From Cognaticolwellia beringensis (GTDB taxonomy: Bacteria > Pseudomonadota > Gammaproteobacteria > Enterobacterales > Alteromonadaceae): DNA of 64,000 nt. The position numbers were made by a program, and so were the translations under genes. Shown here piece after piece: positions 35,225 through 44,157 of the stretch. The DNA lies in NCBI RefSeq assembly GCF_002076895.1, contig NZ_CP020465.1:2542001-2606000 (forward strand), read 5' to 3'. Positions within the stretch are counted from its first letter, which is position 1, and each line of letters begins with the position of its first letter. Below the pieces are notes generated by a model that saw nothing but the letters and a program-made list of their open reading frames with translations, was not told where the DNA came from and did no database searches.

Positions 35225-36445
35225 ATGAGTGTTCACTATAAAATTGATATTACAGGTATATCTGATGACTTTCTTACACCAGAAGCCACTCGTTTAATTG
35301 AATCGGCAGAGAAGTTGGTTCCTAATTTGCTAGAGCGAGCCCATGCTACAGATGCTGCAGGTAAAGTACCTGATGAAACCATAAAAGAGATGATCGAAGC
35401 TGGCTTATTTAGGGTCTTACAACCTAAGCGTTGGGGTGGCTATGAGCTTGACCCACGAGTTTTTTATATTATACAAATGACGTTAGCACAAGGCTGTATG
35501 TCTACGGCTTGGATCTATGGTGTTATTGGTGTTCATAACTGGCAAATAGGCCTTTTCGATGAAAAAGCACAAGTTGAAGTGCTGGCTGAAAACCCTGAAA
35601 TATTGATTGCCTCTACATATATGCCAGTGGGTAAAGCGGAAAAAGTTGACGGCGGATATAATTTCACTGGTCGATGGGGTTTTTCAAGCGGTGTTGAACA
35701 CTGTGAATGGATTTTCTTAGGCGGATTAGTACCAAAAACACCGGGTAGTAAAGAGCTTGAACATAGAACGTTCTTATTGCCTAAATCTGATTATACCGTT
35801 GTTAAAAATTGGGATGTTCATGGTCTTCGTGGCACTGGTAGTCACGATATTGTCGTTGAAGGGGCATTTGTTCCTGATTATCGTACACACCAAACCAATG
35901 ATTACAGTGATGAAGCCTGTAAAGGCCGTGCTATCAATGATAACTGGTTATATCGAATTCCATTTGTACAAATCTTTCAACGCGCAGTTTCTACCGCAGG
36001 TATTGGTGCGCTTGATGGGGCAATTACAGAGTTTCGTAAACGTTCTGCTGAGCATGTTGGTAAACATGGTGGTAAAACAGCAGAAGATGTCAATGCTCAA
36101 ATGGCGGTCACTGAAGCTATGATGACCAGTGACCATTTAAAGCTGGTATTGTTTAGAAATTTTGCTGAAGTGGTTAAACATACCAAGAATGGCGAAATGA
36201 TGCCGGTTAATGATCGCTTGTTACAACGTGCACAGTCAGCTGCTGTGCCTAAGCAGGTTGCTGAGAGAATTAACGAAATTCTACGAGCTTGTGCAGGCGC
36301 TGGTTTATATCGAAGTAACCCTATTGAAAGAGCCTTTCGTGATATCCATCAATCACGAGGTCATATAGCGAATAATACTGATGCTTACATTCGTGCACAC
36401 GGTACCGTCATGTTAGGTTTACCAAACACAGATCCTTTTGTTTAA
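35225..36445 (+). CDS. HsaA-like flavin-dependent monooxygenase
   Basis: A 406-residue protein with the acyl-CoA-dehydrogenase fold used by group D flavin monooxygenases. It follows Mycobacterium HsaA (3-HSA hydroxylase of steroid ring degradation) throughout: LLQPKRWGGYELDP-type segment, STAWIYGVIGVHNWQIGLFD, GRWGFSSGVEHCEWIFLGG, GLRGTGSHDIVVEGAFVP and the ending GLPNTDPFV. HsaA uses FMNH2 from a separate reductase to hydroxylate a phenolic ring. Here the next gene is an Fe-S reductase rather than an HsaB-type flavin reductase. Substrate is inferred, not shown; hydroxylation of other cyclic or aromatic compounds is possible. Confidence 0.82.
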   Translation: MSVHYKIDITGISDDFLTPEATRLIESAEKLVPNLLERAHATDAAGKVPDETIKEMIEAGLFRVLQPKRWGGYELDPRVFYIIQMTLAQGCMSTAWIYGVIGVHNWQIGLFDEKAQVEVLAENPEILIASTYMPVGKAEKVDGGYNFTGRWGFSSGVEHCEWIFLGGLVPKTPGSKELEHRTFLLPKSDYTVVKNWDVHGLRGTGSHDIVVEGAFVPDYRTHQTNDYSDEACKGRAINDNWLYRIPFVQIFQRAVSTAGIGALDGAITEFRKRSAEHVGKHGGKTAEDVNAQMAVTEAMMTSDHLKLVLFRNFAEVVKHTKNGEMMPVNDRLLQRAQSAAVPKQVAERINEILRACAGAGLYRSNPIERAFRDIHQSRGHIANNTDAYIRAHGTVMLGLPNTDPFV

Positions 36446-36459
36446 GCTAAGGAGTCGCT

Positions 36460-37530
36460 ATGTCTCGTTACCATAATTTAACCGTTGCTGAAGTCATACA
36501 AGAAACCGCAGATGCGAATTCTATATTGTTTGATATTCCAGCAACGTTAACCGAGCAATTTACATATCAGCCAGGGCAATTTATAACCCTTAAGCTCCCT
36601 TATGAAGGTGAGACTATAATGCGCTGTTACTCAATGTCTAGCACTCCGAGCCAGGATGATGGTTTGCGTGTTACGGTCAAGCGAGTTGATGGTGGGCGCG
36701 GTTCTAACTGGATTTGCGATAATTTAATTGCAGGTAGCGAGCTTGAAGTCATGCGACCTGCTGGACTTTTTGTACCAAAAGATTTAGCTGAAGATCATCT
36801 GCTCTGTGCCGGTGGTAGTGGTGTTACACCCGTAATGTCAATTTTGCGTCATGTATTGGTGAATGGCACAGGTAAAGTGCGGGTAATCTACGCGAATCGT
36901 GATGAAGCGTCGGTAATATTTAAGCAAACATTTAAAGCATTATCAGCAGAATATCCTGATCGCCTTGAAGTGATTCACCTTTTAGATTCATTACAAGGCA
37001 TTCCGGCACTTTCACTGTTAACTTCCTTAGCTGATGGTATGCAACAAGGTCGTGCCTTTATCTGTGGTCCTGGCCCCTTTATGGACGCGATGGAAATAGC
37101 AGTGAAAGCGGCTAAATTTCCAAGTAGTCGTATTCATATTGAGCGTTTCTCTAGTACCGTGCCAAAAGCTGTTTCAGCACCTGCAGAGACTAGTTCACCA
37201 AAAAAAGCGAGTCAAAAAGAGAACGTTGAATCAACGATTGATGATTCAGAAATGCCTGCAGCTACCGTGCAGCTTGAGCTTGATGGTGAGCATTATGTTA
37301 TTCCATGTGAGCCAGGGCAAACCGTACTTGATGCGGCTGAAAACATTGGTATTGAATTACCATATTCCTGCCGTGAAGGGATGTGCGCATCATGTATGTG
37401 CGAGATTGTTGAAGGTAAAGTCAAACTCAACAATAACGATGTACTTGATGAAAAAGACTTGGCGAATAACTTCATATTAAGCTGCCAAGCTATACCACTC
37501 ACCTCTGAGGTGAAGATCAAATATACCTAA
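36460..37530 (+). CDS. KshB-like NAD(P)H:[2Fe-2S] reductase
   Basis: A 356-residue reductase: FAD domain (MRCYSMSSTPSQDDG), nucleotide domain (GGSGVTPVMSIL), an alanine/lysine-rich linker at about 228-260, and a C-terminal [2Fe-2S] domain (LPYSCREGMCASCMCEI ... SCQA). The C-terminal segment closely follows KshB, the reductase of 3-ketosteroid 9-alpha-hydroxylase, and less closely the PaaE at 27234. Its natural partner KshA is not in the window; it may serve the HsaA-like enzyme 14 bases upstream or a KshA elsewhere. Confidence 0.82.
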   Translation: MSRYHNLTVAEVIQETADANSILFDIPATLTEQFTYQPGQFITLKLPYEGETIMRCYSMSSTPSQDDGLRVTVKRVDGGRGSNWICDNLIAGSELEVMRPAGLFVPKDLAEDHLLCAGGSGVTPVMSILRHVLVNGTGKVRVIYANRDEASVIFKQTFKALSAEYPDRLEVIHLLDSLQGIPALSLLTSLADGMQQGRAFICGPGPFMDAMEIAVKAAKFPSSRIHIERFSSTVPKAVSAPAETSSPKKASQKENVESTIDDSEMPAATVQLELDGEHYVIPCEPGQTVLDAAENIGIELPYSCREGMCASCMCEIVEGKVKLNNNDVLDEKDLANNFILSCQAIPLTSEVKIKYT

Positions 37531-37603
37531 ATTACGCATCGTGCGTTACAACATATTCTAAATGTGCAGCAAAGGCTGCGTTTTACTGACATAAGAGGTT
37601 TTC

Positions 37604-38374
37604 ATGCAATCACGTTTTCAAGATAAAGTTGCTTTTATTACTGGCGGCGGCAGTGGCATAGGCGCAGCAACCGCTCAGCGTTTAGCTGAAGAAGGTGCCA
37701 AGGTTATTATTTGTGGTCGTCGTTTAGCGCCATTAGATGAAGTTGTTGCTGGCATTCGCGAGCAGGGCGGTAAGGCTCAGGCTATGCAGGTTGATGTTAG
37801 TGACGAACAAGCTTTTGTCAATGCGCTTGAGCAAACAGCCAAGGAGCATGGCGGCTTAGACATTTTGGTCAATAATGCGATGGCGTTTTCATACGGCTCA
37901 ATAGATACTATGACCACTGAAGATTGGCACAGTAACTTCGCAACGTCGGTAGATGGAACTTTTTGGGGGACACGAACGGCCATGAAACTGATGAAAGCAA
38001 AAGGTGGCTCTATTGTGAATATTTCCTCTATTTGTGGTGATTTAGGCACGCCGATGATGTCGGGTTATAGCGCCTCTAAAGCTGCAGTAGTTAATTTTTC
38101 ACGCGCGGCAGCTGCTGAAGGCGCAGCAGATAATATTCGAGTTAATGTTGTTGTTCCCGCGGTTGTAGAAACACCTGCTACCGCAGGCATGCTGAGTGAT
38201 GATGCTATGCTGAAAAATACCAACAGACTTATTCCGATGGGCAGAGTTGGGCGCAGTGATGAACTTGCCAGTGCTATCGCATTTTTAGCCAGCGATGATG
38301 CGTCATATATTACAGGTGCTAGTTTACCGGTTGATGGTGGCCGTGCGGCTGTGCTTATTACGGCTTTGGATTAA
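37604..38374 (+). CDS. Short-chain dehydrogenase/reductase
   Basis: A 256-residue classical SDR: nucleotide loop TGGGSGIGAA, NNAMA (variant of NNAG), catalytic Ser in NISSICGD and YSASK. The C-terminal GASLPVDGG is standard. Alcohol/ketone oxidoreductase, probably of the same cyclic substrate as its neighbours; exact chemistry cannot be read from sequence. It follows the reductase after 73 bp and precedes the OYE gene closely. Confidence 0.88.
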   Translation: MQSRFQDKVAFITGGGSGIGAATAQRLAEEGAKVIICGRRLAPLDEVVAGIREQGGKAQAMQVDVSDEQAFVNALEQTAKEHGGLDILVNNAMAFSYGSIDTMTTEDWHSNFATSVDGTFWGTRTAMKLMKAKGGSIVNISSICGDLGTPMMSGYSASKAAVVNFSRAAAAEGAADNIRVNVVVPAVVETPATAGMLSDDAMLKNTNRLIPMGRVGRSDELASAIAFLASDDASYITGASLPVDGGRAAVLITALD

Positions 38375-38383
38375 GGAATGACA

Positions 38384-39454
38384 ATGACTACCATTAATTC
38401 TTTGCTAACAACAGGTAAGCTTGGTGATATAGAAATAGCGAACCGAGTGGTTATGGCACCTATGACGCGTAATCGTGCGGATGCGGATGGCACCCCCAAT
38501 AATTTAATGCGCGATTATTATAGTCAACGAGCCAGTGCTGGTTTAATTGTTGCTGAAGGCACTTGGCCAGTAGCAACGGGACAAGCCTACAATCGCCAAC
38601 CCGGTATTGAAACGCCAAAACAAATTCAAGCATGGCGGGAGATTACCGATGCCGTGCACGAAAAAGGCGGTAAAATCGTCTTACAAATCATGCATGCGGG
38701 ACGTATTGGATCTCATCACATCAAAGGAAACTCTGTACCTACAGTGGCTCCTTCCGCGATTAAAGCGCGCGGTGAAGTTTATACTGATAGTGCAGGGATG
38801 CAACCTTATGACATGCCCACTGAACTTAGCACAGAGCAAGTATGGCAAGTGATTGATGAACATCGCCAAGCAGCAGCGAATGCTTTAGAAGCGGGTTTTG
38901 ATGGCGTAGAACTACATTGTACTAGTGGTTACTTACCTATGCAGTTTTTATGTTCAGATTCGAATCAACGTAATGACGAATTTGGTGGCAGTGTACAAGC
39001 TCGAGCAAAGTTTGCTGCGGAGTGTTTACGTGCGATGGCTTCAGTCTATGGTGCTGGTTGTGTTGGTTTAAGAATGAACCCAGGGAATCGTTTTAATGAC
39101 ACCAACGACGAGTTTCCAGAACAAAGCCATGTGGCATTACTCAATGCTATTGCTGATTTAGATTTAGCCTATTTACACATGATGCAAGCACCAATAGAGA
39201 CGATAGATGCGTTTAAAATTGGCCGAGAGTCATTTAAAGGTGCACTGATAATTAATGACGGATTTAATCCAGAATCAGCGGCACAGGCGATAGAAAGTGG
39301 CCAAGCTGAAGCGGTATCTTTTGCTCGGCATTATGTTGCCAACCCAGATCTTGTTAAGCGCATCGTTGCAGACTTGCCGTTGACTAAATTTGATCGAAAA
39401 ACACTTTATACTCCAGGTGCAGCTGGCTACAGTGACTATTCAAAAGCAGAGTGA
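38384..39454 (+). CDS. Old yellow enzyme-type alkene reductase
   Basis: A 356-residue FMN ene-reductase of the NemA/OPR group: APMTRNRADADGTPN, YYSQRASAGLIVAEGT, QIMHAGRIGSH, and GVELHCTSGYLPMQFLCSDSNQRNDEFGG, where the usual HGANGYL is HCTSGYL. These enzymes reduce activated C=C bonds; in the present context reduction of a ring enone is plausible. ATG at 38384 is preferred over 38378 because AAGG is then correctly spaced. Ends the 35.2-39.5 kb run. Confidence 0.86.
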   Translation: MTTINSLLTTGKLGDIEIANRVVMAPMTRNRADADGTPNNLMRDYYSQRASAGLIVAEGTWPVATGQAYNRQPGIETPKQIQAWREITDAVHEKGGKIVLQIMHAGRIGSHHIKGNSVPTVAPSAIKARGEVYTDSAGMQPYDMPTELSTEQVWQVIDEHRQAAANALEAGFDGVELHCTSGYLPMQFLCSDSNQRNDEFGGSVQARAKFAAECLRAMASVYGAGCVGLRMNPGNRFNDTNDEFPEQSHVALLNAIADLDLAYLHMMQAPIETIDAFKIGRESFKGALIINDGFNPESAAQAIESGQAEAVSFARHYVANPDLVKRIVADLPLTKFDRKTLYTPGAAGYSDYSKAE

Positions 39455-39740
39455 TTTATTAACATACCAGTGGCATAAAAAGTGCTGCTGGTGTAAATAC
39501 AGAATATATACCTAATAATGGGCTATTAATAACGATAAAGGTAAGTTTAAACAGCGCTGATAAATATTCTTGATAGCCTTTAAAATATTTGATTGACTGT
39601 TTGTAAAGGTCGAAATAAAATTAATTGAGTCAGCATTGCTTGAAACATTATAAAGCAGACTAGATATATAATATTTAAATGTGTATTGTTGTTTTATCGT
39701 AAATCTTTAATTTATAAACTAATAATTATAGGTCGAATAC

Positions 39741-40901
39741 ATGGCACATATAGATTTAGAGCTGGAAAAATATAATGAATTAATAAATTCATTATATGAA
39801 GCAGCCAAAGATAGCAGTACCGAAGAATGGCGTGAGCCGCTGAAATTATTGCAAGTGTTGTTCAAAGCAAATTATGTCACTTTGATTTTAAAACTCCCCG
39901 AAGAAGAAGATCTAGGCTTAATGATAGCCGTTGGTGGACATCTTGAAGACGAGCATAGTATTCAATACCTGCCTTATCAGCACAATCTTACCCCGTTTTC
40001 TGATCAGCCTGTCGATACCGTATTAACCGTCGGTGATTTTATGTTTGATGCCGAATGGCAGAAAAACTCTTATCGTCAACATTGGTGTGCATGTAATGAT
40101 GTTTACCATGTCATGATGATTGATATCAGCACACCAGACGTAGGTAACCTAAGATTCAGGGTCACCCGTTCAGAATCTCAAGAAGATTTTTCTGAGTCTG
40201 ATAAAGCATTAGCTAAACTGCTCATTCCACATTTCAGACGGGCAATTTCGACATTTTTACAGCTCCACAGCAGCGCTTCCCTAGGTTTACTATACTCTCG
40301 TGCCATTGGCCGATTGTCTATCGCGACCATTACCATTGATGAACATGGCCGAGCACTAGATACAAATTTATTTGCTCAAGAAACTCTTGAAGTTGGTGAT
40401 GGACTTAAAATTACAGCTGGAAAACTTACCGCACATTCTCAAAGTGATAACCGTGAACTCAAACGTCTTATTAAGTTAGCTTTCGCCCAAGCTGGGGAAA
40501 AACAAACAACGCCTGAAGCGATGTCAATTTCTCGGCCATCGGGTGAGATTTCGCTCGGTGTCGTGATCGAAGTCATACCGTCATTAAGCTGGGCTGACGG
40601 TAAAGGACAGAAAAAAGCGGTAGTCTATATTCGCGATTCCGTTGGAAAATCGACCACGAGCATAGAGATATCGAAAAAACTCTTTGATTTAACACCCGCT
40701 GAAACCGCCTTATCATTGCAGTTAACCAATGGTTTATCGTTAGAAGAAGCAGCAGAAGCGCTCAATATTCGTCGTAATACCGCTAGGGCACACCTTCGCT
40801 CTATATTTTCTAAAACAGGTGTTCGACGACAAACAGAGTTAGTACGTTTGTTCCTAAATAGTGTTGCTGCATTAGGCTATGATGATCGTAATGAGTCATA
40901 G
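39741..40901 (+). CDS. LuxR-family regulator with PAS-like sensor region
   Basis: A 386-residue regulator. Residues 1-190 form a mixed alpha/beta sensor region, about 195-300 look PAS-like (ATITIDEHGRALDTN), and 320-380 are a GerE/LuxR helix-turn-helix (LTPAETALSLQLTNGLSLEEAA, NTARAHLRSIFSKTGVRRQTEL). Similar regulators accompany steroid genes (TeiR in Comamonas is LuxR-type). It is the only regulator gene in the 35-64 kb catabolic region, so it is the leading candidate to bind the shared dyad sites. Confidence 0.85.
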   Translation: MAHIDLELEKYNELINSLYEAAKDSSTEEWREPLKLLQVLFKANYVTLILKLPEEEDLGLMIAVGGHLEDEHSIQYLPYQHNLTPFSDQPVDTVLTVGDFMFDAEWQKNSYRQHWCACNDVYHVMMIDISTPDVGNLRFRVTRSESQEDFSESDKALAKLLIPHFRRAISTFLQLHSSASLGLLYSRAIGRLSIATITIDEHGRALDTNLFAQETLEVGDGLKITAGKLTAHSQSDNRELKRLIKLAFAQAGEKQTTPEAMSISRPSGEISLGVVIEVIPSLSWADGKGQKKAVVYIRDSVGKSTTSIEISKKLFDLTPAETALSLQLTNGLSLEEAAEALNIRRNTARAHLRSIFSKTGVRRQTELVRLFLNSVAALGYDDRNES

Positions 40902-40925
40902 TAAACATGGTTGATTATAATTAAT

Positions 40926-40963
40926 ACGTCTCAGGCATAGCATTTGAGACGTGATGATTTTTT
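40926..40963 (+). terminator. Rho-independent terminator after LuxR gene
   Basis: ACGTCTCA pairs with TGAGACGT, followed after five bases by a TTTTTT run. Confidence 0.75.
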
Positions 40964-41076
40964 CTTCTTCTTTTGTCATGCTCTCAATAGTCCATACGCA
41001 CTATGAATTTATAGCGATTAAAAACTACCTTTAAAGCTTAGAGCTATTTAATAACCTAACTTTAAAGGGATTGTGT

Positions 41077-42264
41077 ATGCGCGTTGCTTATCAAAATTCA
41101 TTAGCGCTGATACTAGCAGCGAGTTTTGCCTCTACCATTGGTGGCTTGCCTTTTAATTCACTACCCATTCTTTTGGGGGCTTTAGCTGATACTTTTGCTT
41201 TGAAGCCGCAGGAAATTGGCATACTGGGTTCAGTTTGTTTTGCAGGCTATTTGGTTGGTACCTTATCGTCGGTATTAATCATTAATCGTTTTTGTTGGCG
41301 TAAATTAACAGTCCTCTGTGCTTTGGCTTCATGCTGTTTATTGCTGCTGTCTGCTTTATCTGATGCTAATTGGCAGATGTTCCTGTGGGCGTTAATCGGA
41401 TTTTTTGCAGCATTAATGACTTGTTTGGGTTTAAGGATTATCGGCCAAACGTTAAATAAAGAGCGAGCACTAGGTATACGTCAAGGCATCGAGCTTGGGG
41501 TAACATCCATAGTATTATTTTTTTTACCTGCCTTTATTATCAGCCAGTTTGGTTACGTAGGGGTTGCATTAAGTTTATGTATTATAATATTTTTATTAAG
41601 TTTGAGTGTGTTTTGGTTACCAAAAAACACTCATCTATCAACTGAAAATAAAAGTATAAAATCACAATTGGATATCCCATTATCAGCTTGGTTAGCGTTG
41701 TTGGTATTCTTAATTTTTGCAACGGGTAATATCGCTTTATGGGCGTTTTTGGAACGTATTGGTAACAGTATTGAGTTAGAGTCTGCGCAGCTAGGTATTG
41801 TATTTGCGGTACTTAAGTTACTTGGTGGTGGAGCCGCGCTCTCAGTAGCACTTGTGGGAAACAAATTAGGGCTACGAAAGCCTTATATTATAGTTCTTAG
41901 TGTATTAACACTCGGACTTTATTTCATTTGGACTTCACTTACTAGCGGGTCTAATCAGTTTGTATTTTTTGCGATGGGGGCATGGGTGTGGGAAGTTGCC
42001 TTTACTTGGGGCTGCGTGTTTCAAACCGCAGCTGTGGCCAGATTAGATCAAAAAGGGAGTGCAATTATGCTTATTCCTGCTGCCTTTGGTGTTAGTGCTA
42101 TGGCAGGTCCAGCGCTAGGAGGTTGGTTAGCTTCTTTTGGCTATCAGCAAGTTTTATTACTCGCTTTTGCGACAAGTATTGTCGCGGTAATTTGTTATAT
42201 CGGGCCGTTAGCTGTTAAACAGCGACAAGTAACTAAAGAAGGACTTGCTGATAACATTAATTGA
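41077..42264 (+). CDS. MFS transporter
   Basis: A 395-residue major facilitator with twelve predicted helices and a central polar loop near residues 185-200. The A-motif between helices 2 and 3 is degenerate. The open frame begins at a TTG (41071), but AAAGGGA is spaced six bases from the ATG at 41077. Placed between the regulator and the beta-oxidation genes, it may import the substrate or export an intermediate. Family members are too diverse to name the substrate. Confidence 0.8.
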   Translation: MRVAYQNSLALILAASFASTIGGLPFNSLPILLGALADTFALKPQEIGILGSVCFAGYLVGTLSSVLIINRFCWRKLTVLCALASCCLLLLSALSDANWQMFLWALIGFFAALMTCLGLRIIGQTLNKERALGIRQGIELGVTSIVLFFLPAFIISQFGYVGVALSLCIIIFLLSLSVFWLPKNTHLSTENKSIKSQLDIPLSAWLALLVFLIFATGNIALWAFLERIGNSIELESAQLGIVFAVLKLLGGGAALSVALVGNKLGLRKPYIIVLSVLTLGLYFIWTSLTSGSNQFVFFAMGAWVWEVAFTWGCVFQTAAVARLDQKGSAIMLIPAAFGVSAMAGPALGGWLASFGYQQVLLLAFATSIVAVICYIGPLAVKQRQVTKEGLADNIN

Positions 42265-42294
42265 TGCAATTGCGGTTATCAGCATTTATTACAG

Positions 42295-42326
42295 ACAAAA
42301 AATAGCCAGTATGTATGATACTGGCT
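42295..42326 (-). terminator. Rho-independent terminator
   Basis: AGCCAGTAT (42304-42312) and ATACTGGCT (42318-42326) with an A-run at 42296-42302, i.e. T-run on the minus strand. Ends the crotonase gene and separates it from the convergent MFS gene. Confidence 0.8.
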
Positions 42327-42365
42327 AAGCATTAGTTAGGAAATGGTATTAGTAAGGGCTAAATA

Positions 42366-43151
42366 TTATTTACCTTTAAATTCAGCATGACGTTTTTCTA
42401 TGAAGGCCGTCATGCCTTCACGTTGATCTTGTGAAGCAAATAATATCGCGTTTGCCTTACGTTCAAGCGCCATTGCACTCGCAAGCGGAGCGTCCATTCC
42501 GGCCAAAATAACTTCTTTAATTTGCTCGGCTGCCAACGGCGGCATTCGTGCGATACGGCGACAATTAGCCAATGCAGTTTTATATACATCATCATCTTCG
42601 CATAGTTCACTCACAAGCCCACCAACCCAAGCGTCGTAAGCCGTAATAGGCTTACCTGTTAGTGCCATTTGCATCGCTTTAGCTTTGCCGACAGCGCGAA
42701 CTAAACGTTGAGTTCCTCCAATGCCTGGCATAATACCAATGGATATTTCCGGTTGGCAAAAACTGGCACCCGTACCGGCGATAATAATATCGGCCAACAT
42801 TGCAAGCTCGCAACCACCGCCATAAGCATAGCCAGAAACAGCTGCAACAACGGGTTTAGGGCATTGTTCAATGGGCGCCCACAAACGCTCAGTGTGACGC
42901 TGATAAATTTCTATCGGGTCTGCATCTATTAAGCCTTTTATGTCACCACCCGCAGCAAAAACTTTATCGCCACCGGTCAGCAAAATACAGCGCACTTCGT
43001 TATTGTCTGCTAGCTCGGTAAAATATTTTGATAATAATGTTTGCAGTTCTAAGCTTAAAGCATTGGTCGCGAGCGGACGGTTTAACCTTAACTCAGCCAC
43101 TCCATTTTCAGGAAAGCTCAATATAACGCTTGGCTCGTTTACATCTGTCAT
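42366..43151 (-). CDS. Enoyl-CoA hydratase/isomerase
   Basis: A 261-residue crotonase: GGDKVFAAGGDIKGL and YAYGGGCELAML oxyanion-hole segments, EISIGIMPGIGGTQRLVRAVG with catalytic Glu, and the ending EKRHAEFKGK. Likely hydrates a ring- or side-chain-derived enoyl-CoA. The frame opens at GTG 43154, but GGAG spaced to ATG 43151 is better. Divergent from the SDR operon, sharing a spacer that holds a dyad site. Confidence 0.88.
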   Translation of the reverse strand: MTDVNEPSVILSFPENGVAELRLNRPLATNALSLELQTLLSKYFTELADNNEVRCILLTGGDKVFAAGGDIKGLIDADPIEIYQRHTERLWAPIEQCPKPVVAAVSGYAYGGGCELAMLADIIIAGTGASFCQPEISIGIMPGIGGTQRLVRAVGKAKAMQMALTGKPITAYDAWVGGLVSELCEDDDVYKTALANCRRIARMPPLAAEQIKEVILAGMDAPLASAMALERKANAILFASQDQREGMTAFIEKRHAEFKGK

Positions 43152-43235
43152 CACTTACTCCAAACACTAGATTAGTTCATCTAGCACGTTAAAAATTTAA
43201 TATAGTGCATTGTCACTTTTAGAACCTTACGCGAG

Positions 43236-43255
43236 CATCGTCCATTTAGACGAAG
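43236..43255. promoter_or_regulatory. Operator-like dyad site 2
   Basis: CATCGTC-CATTTA-GACGAAG, matching CATCGTC-N6-GACGATG in 13 of 14 arm positions. Lies between the divergent crotonase and SDR genes. Confidence 0.6.
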
Positions 43256-43319
43256 CTGTAAACCTAAAACACTAGGTAAACTGTTTTCATGGAATTAATT
43301 TTAAATACAAGGCTGAGCA

Positions 43320-44105
43320 ATGCACCCGAGTGACAAATATAAAGATAAGGTTGTACTCATAACCGGAGGCACTAAAGGCATAGGCCTTGGAATCGCTAAC
43401 GGATTTTTATCGGCAGGCGCCGAAGTAGTTGTTTGTGGTCGTCAAGCTGTTGAAGCGCTACCGCAGGTAACTGTTGAAGGTGAGGTGAAAAAAGCCCACT
43501 TTATTCAAGCTGACGTAAAAGATATAGAAAGTACGGCGGCTATGTTTGCGGCCATTGTTGAAAAATATGGCCGGTTAGACGTATTAATTAATAATGCCGG
43601 CGGCAGCCCATTTGCCTTAGCAGATAAAGCTTCACCACGTTTCCACGAAGCAATATTGAAATTAAACCTGATTGCACCATTAAATGTCGCTCAACAAGCA
43701 AATGAAATCATGCAAGCGAATAATGGTGGCAGTATTATTTTTATCTCCAGCATAAGCGCCATGCGTGCTTCTCCTGGTACTGCAGCTTACGGCGCAGCTA
43801 AAGCAGGGGTGTTGTCATTAGTAAAATCTCTTGCGGTTGAATGGGCACCTAAGGTTCGAACTATGGCCGTCAGCCCTGGCTTAGTAAAAACTGAAAATTC
43901 TCATCTTCATTATGGCGATGACGCGGGAATCGCGGCGGTTAGTGCGACTATTCCTGCAGGTCGAATGGCAGATCCAGAAGATATTGCTAACGCCTGTATC
44001 TTTTTAGCATCACCGGAAGCAAGTTATGCAAGCGGTTGTAATTTACTGATTAATGGCGGTGGTGAAATGCCCGCTTTTCTCAATGCTAGCGAAGAAAATA
44101 AATAG
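43320..44105 (+). CDS. Short-chain dehydrogenase/reductase
   Basis: A 261-residue SDR with TGGTKGIGLG, NNAGGSPF, catalytic Ser in FISSISAM and YGAAK, and LLINGGGEMP at the end. Possibly a 3-hydroxyacyl-CoA or hydroxysteroid dehydrogenase working with the beta-oxidation genes that follow. First of an eight-gene plus-strand unit reaching 51395. Confidence 0.87.
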   Translation: MHPSDKYKDKVVLITGGTKGIGLGIANGFLSAGAEVVVCGRQAVEALPQVTVEGEVKKAHFIQADVKDIESTAAMFAAIVEKYGRLDVLINNAGGSPFALADKASPRFHEAILKLNLIAPLNVAQQANEIMQANNGGSIIFISSISAMRASPGTAAYGAAKAGVLSLVKSLAVEWAPKVRTMAVSPGLVKTENSHLHYGDDAGIAAVSATIPAGRMADPEDIANACIFLASPEASYASGCNLLINGGGEMPAFLNASEENK

Positions 44106-44157
44106 TTATTTACTTTCAAATTATAGAATTTATCTTGATAAATGTAGGAGACGAACA

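Noticed and set aside
40985..41004. Possible fifth dyad site upstream of the MFS gene (TAGTCCATACGCACTATG)
   Set aside because: Matches the left part of site 1 but neither half-site is perfect, so it is below what can be supported.
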